Source: CAYMTN01 sp964393335 (lineage in GTDB: Bacteria > Chloroflexota > Anaerolineae > Aggregatilineales > Aggregatilineaceae). From it: a stretch of DNA of 24,309 nucleotides. A model generated the notes under the pieces. It did no database searches. It worked only from the letters and a program-made list of their open reading frames with translations, and was not told where the DNA came from. The stretch spans positions 1 through 24,309 of the forward strand of contig CAYMTN010000058.1 of assembly GCA_964393335.1 (NCBI GenBank), given 5' to 3'. Both the position numbers and the translations under genes were made by a program. Position 1 is the stretch's first letter; every line of letters begins with the position of its first letter. Positions 1 to 8,327 of this stretch are shown in pieces.

Positions 1-41
1 GACTTGGGGAAGGGGCTACTTGACCTTCCCTCTAATTGTGA

Positions 42-885
42 AGGTTAACTACTGTTAACGAGGGGCCAGTAGCTTTATACCATGAAGATGACGTTTTTAT
101 CACCTATTCTGCAAGCCCCTGTTCCGGGCCAGATTACAAACTGGGGATGCTCACCTACAATGGCGGCGACCCTCTGAGCGCGGATTCCTGGGTCAAAAAC
201 CCCGAACCCGTCTTCCAACGTTCAGACGAAAATGGTGTATTTGCCCCCGGTCACAATGGCTTTTTCCGTTCGCCAGATGGCACAGAGGACTGGATTGTCT
301 ATCATGCGAATGATTCGGTAAGTGGTGGTTGGGACCATGGGCGAACGACCCGTGTTCAGAGGTTTACCTGGAACGCTGATGGAACGCCGAATTTTGGCGT
401 GCCAGTCTCAACCACTGAAGAAATCAGCGCGCCCTCGGGTGATGTGGGCGTTGATCCTATCCCGGAATTTGCCCCATTTTCACAATTTAGATCGTATAGT
501 CGCCCAGGGAGTTATATCCGCAACATGGAAACCTTTGTCCAGATAGGATCGGGGGGTGTGCCCGATTCGCAGTTCTACGTCGTGCCTGGGCTGGCTGATC
601 CAGATGCGGTATCCATCACCTGCATCAATTTACCCGGTTATTTTTTGCGGCATCAGGACAACGCCCTCTACTTCCAGGCGAATGATTAGCTCAGAGGATT
701 TTGCCGGAGATGCAACCTGGTGGATCGAGCCTGGCCTCGCGGATGACACCTGGATTTCATTTGAGTCGTATAACCAGCCGGGCATGTATATAGGCCGGCA
801 GTTCGGCATTTTGGCGCTGGTGGGACTGACCGAAGCATCGCCACGCACTGCGTTGGAAGATGCAACCTTTCTTGAAGAAAACTAA
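42..885 (+). pseudogene. GH43 glycosidase with C-terminal AbfB domain, 5' part missing, frameshifted
   Basis: Remnant of a secreted arabinan/arabinoxylan-degrading enzyme. The GH43 part begins at codon 42 with VNEGP, the usual setting of the catalytic acid Glu, and continues with FITYSAS and YKLGML, typical of the second half of a five-bladed GH43 propeller. From about nucleotide 475 an AbfB (CBM42, beta-trefoil) domain follows, with the repeats FRSYSRPGSYIR and FESYNQPGMYIG. Two lesions are visible. A TGA at 39-41 closes the frame, and the 40 bases upstream do not read as GH43 in any frame. At 684-690 the AbfB domain changes frame: the first frame ends at TAG 687-689, while the domain continues in the next frame to TAA 883-885. 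Removing one T at 686/687 restores QANDSSEDFAGD. The start lies outside the window or is lost. It precedes GH127 by 20 bp, so it was probably in an arabinan operon. Confidence 0.8.
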
Positions 886-905
886 TCATCGAGGAGCTTC
901 AGCAA

Positions 906-2777
906 ATGACCCGTGCTGTTTACCCATTCCAACCCGTTCCTTTTACACAAGTCACTATTCAGGATGATTTTTGGTCGCCACGAATTGAGACAAATCAAAA
1001 AGTGACGATACCGTATGACTTCCAGAAATGTGAAGAAACCGGACGAATCGACAACTTCGTCAAAGCAGCCGGTGAGATGGAAGGCCCGCATATAGGGTTA
1101 CATTTTAATGATTCAGATGTGTATAAAATCATCGAAGGTGCGGCCTATAGCTTGCAGGTTTACCCCGATGCCGAATTGGAAGCCTACATTGATGCCATAA
1201 TCGTGAAGATCGCCGCTGCTCAAGAAGATGATGGGTATATCTATACGGCGCGGACCATCGACCCGGACCACCCCCATAAGATGAGTGGGCCGGAACGCTG
1301 GTCGAGAGTTGATATGAGCCACGAGCTTTACAACCTGGGACATATGTACGAAGGCGCAGTGGCCTATTTTCAGGCGACTGGCAAACGGGCATTTCTGGAT
1401 GTTTCGATCAAAAGCGCTGATCTCATCACCGAAGTGTTTGGTCCCGCTGCGCTGCGTGATGTTCCAGGACACCAGGAGGTCGAACTTGGTCTGGTGAAGT
1501 TGTATGGCGTTACAGGTAACGAGAAGTATCTCGAACTGGCGAGATTTTTCCTGGATGAACGCGGTCATGCGAATGGCCGCGAACTGCAAAAAGCCTTGGG
1601 GAATGTTGGTTACATGCAGGACCACATTCCCGTTATCGAACAACGCGAGGCAGTCGGTCACGCGGTCCGGGCGACCTATATGTATTCCGCGATGGCGGAT
1701 GTTGCCGCGCTGACCGGGGATCGGGATTATATCAACGCGATCCGGCATATCTGGGAAAATGTCGTGCAGAAGAAACTGGCATTGACCGGCGGCATCGGCG
1801 CGCGTCATCACGGAGAGGCGTTTGGCGACAACTACGAATTGCCCAATTTGACGGCCTACAATGAAACCTGCGCCGCCATCGGCAGTATCTTCTGGAATTA
1901 CCGGCTGTTTCTGCTGGATGGACAGGCGAAATATTATGATGTGCTGGAACGCACGCTGTACAACGGTTTTTTGTCGGGCATCTCACTGGAGGGAAACACG
2001 TTCTTCTACGTGAATCCGCTGGAATCAGATGGAAAATATGCCTTCAATAGTGATGATACCATTGCCCGCCAGTCCTGGTTTGGGTGTTCCTGTTGCCCCA
2101 CCAACGTGGTTCGCCTCATGCCGTCGCTGCCGGGTTATGTCTATGCCGTGCGCGATGGACGCCTGTACGTCAATCTGTACATGGGCAGCCGGGCACAGCT
2201 CACTCTTAGTGAAACGGATGTCCGGATTACACAGGATACCAGTTATCCCTGGGAGGGCGATGTCAAATTGACGATAACCCCGGCCCAACCTGCACAATTC
2301 ACGCTCTCATTGCGGGTTCCGGGTTGGGTCAGAGGCCAGCCGGTGCCCAGCGATCTGTATCGTTATCTGGACGATACCGCCGGAGATGTCGCGGTTCGAG
2401 TCAATGGCGAAGCAATAACCGCGAAAGAAGATCAAGGTTACATTAACATCAATCGAACCTGGCATCCTGGCGATACGGTAGAACTTGCCATGCCGATGCC
2501 GATCCGGCGTGTGGTCGCCCATCCACAGGTGGCCGACTGCCGGGGCAAAGTGGCGTTGGAACGCGGTCCGATCGTTTACGCCGCTGAGGGCATTGATAAT
2601 GGTGGACGGGCATTGGATATCATCATCCCTGATGACATGCAATTAACTGCCGAGCATCGTGCCAGTTTGCTCAACGGAATCACGGTCATAACCGGGAAGA
2701 CATTTATGGCGATTCCCTATTATGCATGGTCGCATCGTGGGGTGAGCGAAATGGCTGTGTGGTTTTCGAGAAAATAA
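906..2777 (+). CDS. GH127 beta-L-arabinofuranosidase
   Basis: Removes terminal beta-L-arabinofuranosyl units (HypBA1-type reaction), probably in the cytoplasm because no signal peptide is seen. At 623 residues it has the normal length. The N-terminal VTIQDDFWSPRI and the (alpha/alpha)6-barrel segment around EGAAYSLQ are typical. The metal/nucleophile set of the family is complete: YNETC gives Glu320 and Cys322, and GCSCCPTN gives Cys394, Cys396 and Cys397. They correspond to Glu338, Cys340, Cys417 and Cys418 of HypBA1, where a Zn-bound cysteine is the nucleophile. The C-terminal half is the beta-sandwich part. A GAGGAG Shine-Dalgarno at 891-896 sits 9 nt before the ATG. It lies between two broken GH43 genes, which supports a role in L-arabinose-containing polymers. 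It is the only intact member of that group here. Confidence 0.93.
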   Translation: MTRAVYPFQPVPFTQVTIQDDFWSPRIETNQKVTIPYDFQKCEETGRIDNFVKAAGEMEGPHIGLHFNDSDVYKIIEGAAYSLQVYPDAELEAYIDAIIVKIAAAQEDDGYIYTARTIDPDHPHKMSGPERWSRVDMSHELYNLGHMYEGAVAYFQATGKRAFLDVSIKSADLITEVFGPAALRDVPGHQEVELGLVKLYGVTGNEKYLELARFFLDERGHANGRELQKALGNVGYMQDHIPVIEQREAVGHAVRATYMYSAMADVAALTGDRDYINAIRHIWENVVQKKLALTGGIGARHHGEAFGDNYELPNLTAYNETCAAIGSIFWNYRLFLLDGQAKYYDVLERTLYNGFLSGISLEGNTFFYVNPLESDGKYAFNSDDTIARQSWFGCSCCPTNVVRLMPSLPGYVYAVRDGRLYVNLYMGSRAQLTLSETDVRITQDTSYPWEGDVKLTITPAQPAQFTLSLRVPGWVRGQPVPSDLYRYLDDTAGDVAVRVNGEAITAKEDQGYININRTWHPGDTVELAMPMPIRRVVAHPQVADCRGKVALERGPIVYAAEGIDNGGRALDIIIPDDMQLTAEHRASLLNGITVITGKTFMAIPYYAWSHRGVSEMAVWFSRK

Positions 2778-2794
2778 TGACTTAAGGAGCGTTG

Positions 2795-3232
2795 ATGATG
2801 CCAACAGGATATACTCGCCGCCGGTTTGTTTGCACGAGTTTGCTGCTTGGTGCAGGGATACTTGGCATCGGCAAGAAATATTCGAGTTTGATAAAAGCCC
2901 AAGGACAGTTATCTGATGAGGATCATTTCATGTATCTTGAATTGACGGGCGCAATCAGACAAGTTCATGACCCATCCATCATAAAGGATGGAGATGCATA
3001 TTATCTCTTCTGTACTCACGGGGGCATTTATATTCGAAAATCCCCTGATCTCCTTGACTGGGAAAGGCCCTTCCCGCCCAGCGTCTTTCCTCCGACCAAT
3101 GCACCGAAGTGGACCCAGGAGATGGTTCCCGGTTCCAATAATGATATTTGGGCACCGGATATCTCCTATTACAACGACAAATTCCATCTGTATGTTCCGT
3201 GTCAGAATTGGTGGGACAGATCGAGGGTGTAG
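2795..3232 (+). pseudogene. Tat-exported GH43 (arabinanase-like), truncated N-terminal part
   Basis: The 5' part of a secreted GH43 enzyme. The N-terminus has a twin-arginine signal (TRRRFVCTSLLLGAG), followed by GAIRQVHDPSII with the catalytic-base Asp, the strand YYLFCTHGGIYIRKSPDL, and NDIWAPDISYY with the pKa-modulating Asp. These are hallmarks of arabinanase-type GH43. After FHLY the frame no longer fits: it ends VPCQNWWDRSRV and stops at 3230-3232. Dropping two bases near 3194 gives YSVSELVGQ, closer to the expected YYSVS strand, but that frame also stops at once. So a frameshift plus loss of the last two thirds, including the catalytic Glu, is likely. A family member would have over 300 residues. 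AAGGAG at 2784-2789 supports ATG 2795 or 2798. It follows GH127 by 17 bp, as in an operon. Confidence 0.8.
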
Positions 3233-3419
3233 AATAAAGGAGACTTTCAACGCCAAACAGAGCGAAAAAGGAGCAGGAAAATGGCGAAGGAAGGCTCAGG
3301 CGATACGCGCCGCGACGAGCGGTGTCAAGTGGGCGTCCAGGGAATCGAACAGTAGTCGTGCACGATTCCGCTCACCAAACGTGCCATCATGAGTTAGCCT
3401 CGCGTGACCGCCAATCAGA

Positions 3420-4154
3420 TCAAGGTCGGAACTGAAACGGGAGTGTACAGCCCGTGATGAACCGGCCTGCATCGGAACACAGGAAAGCAATGCTCTCAGC
3501 AATGTCCTGGGGTGAGATCGTAGGGCGATGCGTCCATGCTATGCCGTGATCGCACTGCTCGATGGCCTCGGCGAGACTTGTGATCGGGGCAACAGGTCCG
3601 GGTGCGATTACGTTCACCGTCACATGGTGCTGCCAGGCTGCATCCTGTGCCTGCAAGAGCACCTCAGCACGCGCCGCTTTGGCAACGTTGTACGCAAACG
3701 CGGGTGACGGCAGATGCGGATTGGTGGTCATGGCAATGATCCGTCCCCACTGCCGCTCGTACATCGCCGGCAGCACCAGGGGTAGAAGATGAAGACAGGG
3801 AGCTACCTCATGTGTGATATCTTCCAGCGCGGCATCCGGTTCGAGTTGGTCGGGAGGCTCAGGATGCCAGCCGCTGCCAGGGTTGATAATGCAAATATCA
3901 ATCTGACCGAACCGCTCATTGGTCGCCCGGATCAAGGTCCGGCATCCCTCTGCACTAAACACGTCGGCCCGGATGGCAACGGCTGTTCCGCCGCGATTCT
4001 GAATGCTTTCGACCAGGCTGTTCGCCTGCTCATGGCTGGTACGATAGTTGACCACTACCGCAGCCTGCTCCCGAGCCAGGGTCAAGGCGATACTCCGCCC
4101 CATCCCGCCGCCAGCCGCGCCGGTTACCACGGCTACTTTTCCTTGCAAGGCCAT
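3420..4154 (-). CDS. SDR-family NAD(P)-dependent oxidoreductase
   Basis: Classical short-chain dehydrogenase of 244 residues, probably cytoplasmic; the substrate cannot be told. The Rossmann cofactor motif TGAAGGGMG is at residues 11-19, an acidic RADVF at 62-66 marks the adenine-ring pocket, and the catalytic pair is Tyr155 and Lys159 in YNVAK. Two usual positions differ. The Ser before the Tyr lies in an AMTTN segment, so a Thr may replace it, and the NNAG motif reads INPGSG. The C-terminus LCSDAGRFITGCTLPF matches the family end. The start is supported by GGAGAG just upstream of the ATG on the minus strand. It is transcribed away from the LLM oxidoreductase, and the shared 282 bp spacer holds an operator-like palindrome. 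SDRs close to sugar clusters are often sugar or gluconate dehydrogenases, but this one has no operon partner. Confidence 0.88.
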   Translation of the reverse strand: MALQGKVAVVTGAAGGGMGRSIALTLAREQAAVVVNYRTSHEQANSLVESIQNRGGTAVAIRADVFSAEGCRTLIRATNERFGQIDICIINPGSGWHPEPPDQLEPDAALEDITHEVAPCLHLLPLVLPAMYERQWGRIIAMTTNPHLPSPAFAYNVAKAARAEVLLQAQDAAWQHHVTVNVIAPGPVAPITSLAEAIEQCDHGIAWTHRPTISPQDIAESIAFLCSDAGRFITGCTLPFQFRP

Positions 4155-4179
4155 ATTCTTCTCTCCTCAGCGATGCCCT

Positions 4180-4208
4180 GTAATACACTTTGTTCGTTTT
4201 AGAACAAA
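4180..4208 (-). promoter_or_regulatory. Putative promoter and operator of the SDR gene
   Basis: A perfect inverted repeat TTTGTTC-N6-GAACAAA occupies 4189-4208. Read on the minus strand it overlaps a possible promoter, TTGTTC (4207-4202), 16 bp spacer, TATTAC (4185-4180), placed about 25 bp before the SDR ATG. A repressor bound here would block the SDR promoter. The regulator is not identifiable. The palindrome is seen directly; its function is inferred. Confidence 0.4.
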
Positions 4209-4436
4209 TATTCATTTCACACAAGCCTGCGGATGGCCGTTCCATCTGAATATCAAGGCCGCATTATCCTCGTCCGTAGATTACAGTCCCAGGACAAAGC
4301 CGCGTTCCCTAAACCAAACTTGAGTGGTCTGCGACGGTGGCACGATGACGCCGCCGTACACGGCGGTGTGTGCTGGTTCGTTTGTCATGCTCTATACTCA
4401 GAGTACGAATGGACAGCCATAAACAGGAGGTTCTCG

Positions 4437-5324
4437 ATGCGTATCGGTCTGCAAATCCCCTCGTTCAAGTATCCTGGCGGCGCAGCGGCAATTCGTCCGA
4501 CCCTCAAAGACATCGTCTCCACAGCGGAAGATGCTGGCTTCTACAGTTTTTGGGTTATGGACCATTATTACCAGATCAAAGGGCTATTTGGTCAAGCTTA
4601 CAACGACCCGATGCTGGAGTCGTACACGACGCTGGGTTATCTGGCAGGGCTGACTGAGAAGGCCACCCTCGGAACTCTGGTCACGGGTGTGATTTACCGG
4701 CATCCGGCGGTTTTGTTGAAAATGGTGAACACCCTGGACATCGTGTCCGGCGGTCGGGCCTACCTGGGCATCGGGGCGGCCTGGTATGAGAAGGAAGCGC
4801 ACGGGTTCGGTGTGCCCTACCCGAACACCAGCGAGCGTTTTGAGTGGTTGGAAGATACGCTGCAAATGGCCCATCAATTGTGGCAAAGCGATGAGACCCA
4901 GTTTGAAGGCAGCCATTTCTCCGCGCCACAGTTGACCAACAATCCGCGTCCGGTCAGCCAGCCGCATCCGCGGATCCTGGTAGGCGGCATGGGACCTACC
5001 AAGACGATGCGCCTGGTGGCGTAGTACGCTGATGCGTGCAATCTGTTTGAACGGGCCGGGAACGGAAACCTCCAAAACACGCTCGACGCCCTTCGCGGAC
5101 ACTGTGAGCGACTTGGGCGTGATTACGACACCATCGAGAAGACGTCATTGGGGACGGTGCACCTCGCTCCAGGACAGGACACAGTCAAAGACGTTCTTGA
5201 ACGCTTGCAGGTGCTGGCGGGCATAGGGTTCACACATGCCATTTTCAACATGCCGAATGTGTACGAGATCGCGCCGCTGGAAACGTTCGGCAAGGCGATC
5301 ATTCCGATTGCCGCCGACCTGTAG
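4437..5324 (+). pseudogene. LLM-class (F420/FMN-type) oxidoreductase with an in-frame amber codon
   Basis: Luciferase-like monooxygenase-family TIM-barrel oxidoreductase. The N-terminus RIGLQIPSF, the segment FYSFWVMDHYYQI, LGTLVTGVIYRHPA, TLDIVSGGRAYLGIGAAW and the late RILVGGMGPTKTMRLVA are typical of F420-dependent LLM proteins. The frame meets TAG at 5022-5024 (codon 196) and then continues in the same frame for 99 more sense codons with clear family sequence (YADACNLFERAG, FTHAIFNMPNV) to TAG 5322-5324. The intact product would have 295 residues. A Gln codon CAG is the likely ancestor, a single C-to-T change. AGGAGG just before ATG 4437 gives a good ribosome site. Either it is a recent pseudogene, or a strain or sequencing variant, or the stop is read through. 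The first 195 residues alone would lack the end of the barrel. Confidence 0.82.
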
Positions 5325-5587
5325 CCCAGGCATAGTCAATCGACAAGCGCCTCTGTTTTATGACGCTCGTTTCCTTTGGAGGGCGCGCTACGACTGCATC
5401 ACGCCGCTCAATGACATTCTCAGGATAACAAAGTGAGATGGTCGAAAGGCTGTATTGGGGATGTGAACTTGAAACCCTTCCGCACCTTTCGCGGAATCAG
5501 GTAGGCAGTCCGGGTTGCTGCAAAGTCATGGTCTTCATTTTCCCGCTCAAGCTCCCTAAAGTTGCTTGATGACGTCCTATGCTTGCA

Positions 5588-6868
5588 TCAAGTTTTCGCA
5601 GCAGGACCCACAGCTCTGCCCCATCCCTGCCGGAGAACGCGCAGGACGTTTTTACCCAGGATGTTCTCGACTTCCGTATCGGTATATCTCCGCTGCGAGG
5701 GCGATTTCAGTTCGGCCACGAGCCGTTGAGACAGACGGGGCAATTCTGATTCATCCTTCAGTTCGTCGGGGGGATCGGTGAAGCCATCAAAATCGGTCCC
5801 AATGGCGACATGCTCAGTTCGCCCGTCAGCGACCTTAACGAGATGCTCAATGGTGTGCGCGATGAAATCCAGGCCGAATTTGGCCTTGTGGGGCATGATC
5901 CAGTAATTCATAAAGATCACGCCCACCACGCCGCCATGATCGGCTATCCACTTGATTTCCCAGTCTTCCAGGTTGTAGGGGGTGGGGTTTATCGCGTAAG
6001 CGCCGACATGGGTCGCGATGACGCGCGCGTTGATCTTACTGTCATCTGCCAGTTTATAGATGGCCCGCCGAGCCGCCGGAGTGCAGTGACTTATATCGAC
6101 GATCATGCCCATCTCCAACATGTGTTTTACGACGTGCTCCCCTACATCGCTCAGGCCCTGTGTCAGATCGTGTTCCTCCCAGAGCTTTTTCACCTGGTTG
6201 GGGCGGATGAGGGGCATCACGTATTCGGGGTAGGGAAACACGGGTGTCACGGCGCAATTGCGATAGAAATGGGCGAGCGTCAACAGCGCCACGCCCCGCT
6301 CGAATAGCGCAGTCAGATGATCCAGAATCTCGTTGAGGCTGTTTTTCTCCTGGCTTTGCAGGCAGTGCGCGCCCTCAACCGAATGGACCAGGGCAATGGG
6401 AGCCTCAGCCCCTTGAGCCAGGATGCGCTCCAAATCGGCGACCGAGTGCGCGAAATCAACCGGTCGTTGGTCCTTTTTGCGAGACTGGTTGTGCTTTTTG
6501 ACCTGCTGTTCCATCTGGTCGAGCAGGCCGGTAGTCACGTCGAAATACGACGGTCCGAATAACGTGTTCCACATCCGCCATAGATCGGAGAAGGGGAGAT
6601 AGCGTAAATACCTGAGCAGGATGAGGTCATCCAACACCTCTTTTTCCGGCGCATAGACGGCGGATAGCAGCACATCTACGCCGCCATCCTGCAACTGTGA
6701 GAAGCCGGATCGAATGGTGGGCGGCCAGAAGAACGACGGAATCCATTTGTGACGCCGGCTCAGGTTATGGCGAAGCAGCGACACTTTGAGTGAAGGGTGG
6801 GCGTGAAGGTCGGCGACGGTTGCCTGACGGTGAAGAGTTAGCCAGTGAGGGGGCGGTTGATTGTTCAT
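5588..6868 (-). CDS. Peptidase M19 (membrane/renal dipeptidase family)
   Basis: Zinc dipeptidase of the amidohydrolase superfamily, 426 residues. The metal ligands can be followed: DLHAHP (residues 20-25, His22 and His24) for the first site, HSVEGAH with the bridging Glu165, DISHC with His261, ATHVGAYA with His287, and GTDFDG with Asp359, the usual catalytic Asp. No signal peptide is present, so it probably acts in the cytoplasm. Bacterial M19 enzymes cleave dipeptides, some with D-residues; the specificity here is unknown. A weak AAGGAC lies about 7 nt before the ATG. It is divergent to the AraR-like regulator. The 200 bp between them holds a long inverted repeat. There is no obvious link to the sugar operon. 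Confidence 0.9.
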   Translation of the reverse strand: MNNQPPPHWLTLHRQATVADLHAHPSLKVSLLRHNLSRRHKWIPSFFWPPTIRSGFSQLQDGGVDVLLSAVYAPEKEVLDDLILLRYLRYLPFSDLWRMWNTLFGPSYFDVTTGLLDQMEQQVKKHNQSRKKDQRPVDFAHSVADLERILAQGAEAPIALVHSVEGAHCLQSQEKNSLNEILDHLTALFERGVALLTLAHFYRNCAVTPVFPYPEYVMPLIRPNQVKKLWEEHDLTQGLSDVGEHVVKHMLEMGMIVDISHCTPAARRAIYKLADDSKINARVIATHVGAYAINPTPYNLEDWEIKWIADHGGVVGVIFMNYWIMPHKAKFGLDFIAHTIEHLVKVADGRTEHVAIGTDFDGFTDPPDELKDESELPRLSQRLVAELKSPSQRRYTDTEVENILGKNVLRVLRQGWGRAVGPAAKT

Positions 6869-6938
6869 AACGGTTGTCCTTAACCAGACGCATCAAAACA
6901 ACACCCTGATCCTAGCATAAGGCCGGCTTTGGCGCTGA

Positions 6939-7004
6939 ATCCGTTTTGAATCAGGCCAGGAGGCTCCATCTACAATGGATTTTTTGGCCTGATTCAGAAC
7001 GGAT
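6939..7004. repeat. Long inverted repeat, 20-bp arms, between divergent genes
   Basis: Arms at 6939-6958 and 6985-7004 are complementary over 20 positions, with one exception that is a G-U wobble in plus-strand RNA. The loop is 26 nt. The right arm begins TGGCCTGATTC. No run of T follows either arm, so an ordinary intrinsic terminator is unlikely, and no flanking direct repeat is evident. It may be a cruciform or operator pair, a small MITE-like remnant, or part of the leader of the dipeptidase mRNA. Confidence 0.75.
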
Positions 7005-7049
7005 GTGCCCAGTAGCCAGCCCAACGAGCCAGGAAAATAGAAAATCGAG

Positions 7050-7079
7050 TTGACAGGGCCTCGGAAGACGTGCTATGCT
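7050..7079 (+). promoter_or_regulatory. Sigma70-type promoter of the AraR-like regulator/importer operon
   Basis: TTGACA at 7050-7055 and TATGCT at 7074-7079 are separated by 18 bp, with TGC just before the -10 hexamer. Transcription would start near 7086, inside or beside the operator at 7088-7103. This makes an ATG at 7075 impossible as the protein start and supports ATG 7123. Confidence 0.7.
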
Positions 7080-7087
7080 AATTCTAA

Positions 7088-7103
7088 TCTTGTCCGTACA
7101 AGA
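7088..7103 (+). promoter_or_regulatory. AraR-box-like operator
   Basis: The 16-mer TCTTGTCCGTACAAGA is symmetric at 14 of 16 positions (TCTTGT-N-CG-N-ACAAGA). It sits at the expected transcription start, where a bound repressor would block initiation. Its core TTGTNCGNACAA resembles the AraR boxes of Bacillus subtilis as I remember them, and the gene that follows encodes an AraR-architecture protein, so autoregulation is likely. I found no second copy in this window. Confidence 0.65.
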
Positions 7104-7122
7104 CATGACAAGCATACATATT

Positions 7123-8244
7123 ATGTTTTCTATATCTAAAAACAGTCCCATTCCTCTACATACACAACTGCTCAACGAGCTTCGGCACGCCATCCTTAGC
7201 GGCACACTCAGCCCGCATGAGCAGTTGCCAGGTGAGTACGCGCTGGTCACTGAGCTTGGTATCAGCCGGTCCACCATCCAGCGTGCATGGCAGACAGCTC
7301 TAGACGAAAACCTGATCTATCGCATTCCGGCCAAAGGCACTTTTGTTGCCGAACTGCCCAATGCGGCGACAAATCCCAAAATCATCGGCTGCATCATGCC
7401 TGAATTCCGCTATACGTTCGATGGCAGTCTGTTCGACGGGGCGGAAGAAATTCTGCGCGACAAAGGATACCGGTTGTTATTTGCCCAAAGCGAACGCCGA
7501 ATTGGAGAAGAAAACCGGCTGATTCATACCATGTGCGAAGAGGGCGCGGCGGGGATTTTACTCTGGCCAGTCGGTGAACAAACGCAGGACCGGTACGTGT
7601 ATCACCCGGGGTGTTCGGTTCCCATTGTGCTGTTGGACCGCCCTATTCTGGGAGCCAACCTGCCCTGTGTGACCAGCCAGAACTATGACGGGGCGCGGCA
7701 GGCGATGGAACACCTGTTAGCACTCGGACACCGCCGTATCGCGTTCGCCGCGTGGCCGCCGTTGGATTTGCTGCCTGTCGCGGAACGCGGGCGCGCTTAT
7801 CATGACACGATGGAAGCCGCCGGGCTGGCCCCGCTGCCGTTCATCACCCTGGGGGAGCCAGTGGAAGCGGTCAACTACCGGCGCTATGCACAAGAAGCCC
7901 ACGAGGATGTCGCTTATCTTGCGGACGCGCTCAGCCAGCCAGATCGTCCAACGGCTATCTTTGCGATGAACGATATCGTGGCAACACTGGTGCTGCGCGC
8001 TGTCCAGGAAGTTGGGCTGAAAGTTCCCGACGATCTGTCGCTGGTAGGTTTTGATAACCACCCGGAATTGGTCGAGCGCGTCGTTCCGACCCTGACCACC
8101 GTCGCCCAGGATACACGGCTGCTCGCGCGCGAAGCCGCTCGCCGACTGCTGCTTTTACTTGAAGGTGAACCGACTCACGCGATGTTCATTTTGATACCAA
8201 CCCGACTCGTTGTTCGTAACTCAACAAGCTTACCCCCTGCATAA
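7123..8244 (+). CDS. AraR-like transcriptional regulator (GntR wHTH + LacI-type effector domain)
   Basis: A 373-residue repressor-type regulator. Residues 1-76 form a GntR winged helix: PIPLHTQLLNELRHAILSG, LPGEYALVTELGISRSTIQRA, then the wing IPAKGTFV. Residues from about 85 form a periplasmic-binding-protein-like effector domain of the LacI/GalR kind: a conserved LALGHRRIAFA, TAIFAMNDIVA, and DLSLVGFDNHPE. This order of domains is that of B. subtilis AraR, which responds to L-arabinose; the inducer here is not proven. ATG 7123 fits GntR alignments and lies after the promoter and operator; ATG 7105 is the alternative. No strong Shine-Dalgarno is seen. It precedes the solute-binding protein gene by 83 bp and probably controls that operon and itself. 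Confidence 0.88.
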   Translation: MFSISKNSPIPLHTQLLNELRHAILSGTLSPHEQLPGEYALVTELGISRSTIQRAWQTALDENLIYRIPAKGTFVAELPNAATNPKIIGCIMPEFRYTFDGSLFDGAEEILRDKGYRLLFAQSERRIGEENRLIHTMCEEGAAGILLWPVGEQTQDRYVYHPGCSVPIVLLDRPILGANLPCVTSQNYDGARQAMEHLLALGHRRIAFAAWPPLDLLPVAERGRAYHDTMEAAGLAPLPFITLGEPVEAVNYRRYAQEAHEDVAYLADALSQPDRPTAIFAMNDIVATLVLRAVQEVGLKVPDDLSLVGFDNHPELVERVVPTLTTVAQDTRLLAREAARRLLLLLEGEPTHAMFILIPTRLVVRNSTSLPPA

Positions 8245-8327
8245 CAGAAAGGAGATTTCCCGTCGATTCAAACGCTCGTTCCGCAACATAACTTACGTTC
8301 GTCCTAGATAGTGTTAGGAGAAAAACG

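Noticed and set aside
2988..3392. Plus-strand frame of 134 codons across the end of truncated GH43
   Set aside because: Its first half is a shadow of GH43, and the rest is basic, low-information sequence without a ribosome site.
5022..5024. Pyrrolysine or other programmed recoding at the LLM amber codon
   Set aside because: LLM oxidoreductases are not known Pyl proteins, no downstream stem-loop stands out, and the gene's final stop is itself TAG.
5478..5592. Small inverted repeats (5478-5496; 5565-5592) after the LLM gene as terminators
   Set aside because: Only 6-7 bp stems, with no T-run after the first and only four T after the second, which overlaps the dipeptidase stop; too weak to call.
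7075..7122. Longer N-terminus for the AraR-like regulator from ATG 7075
   Set aside because: This ATG overlaps the -10 hexamer and lies before the predicted transcription start; the GntR domain aligns from 7123.
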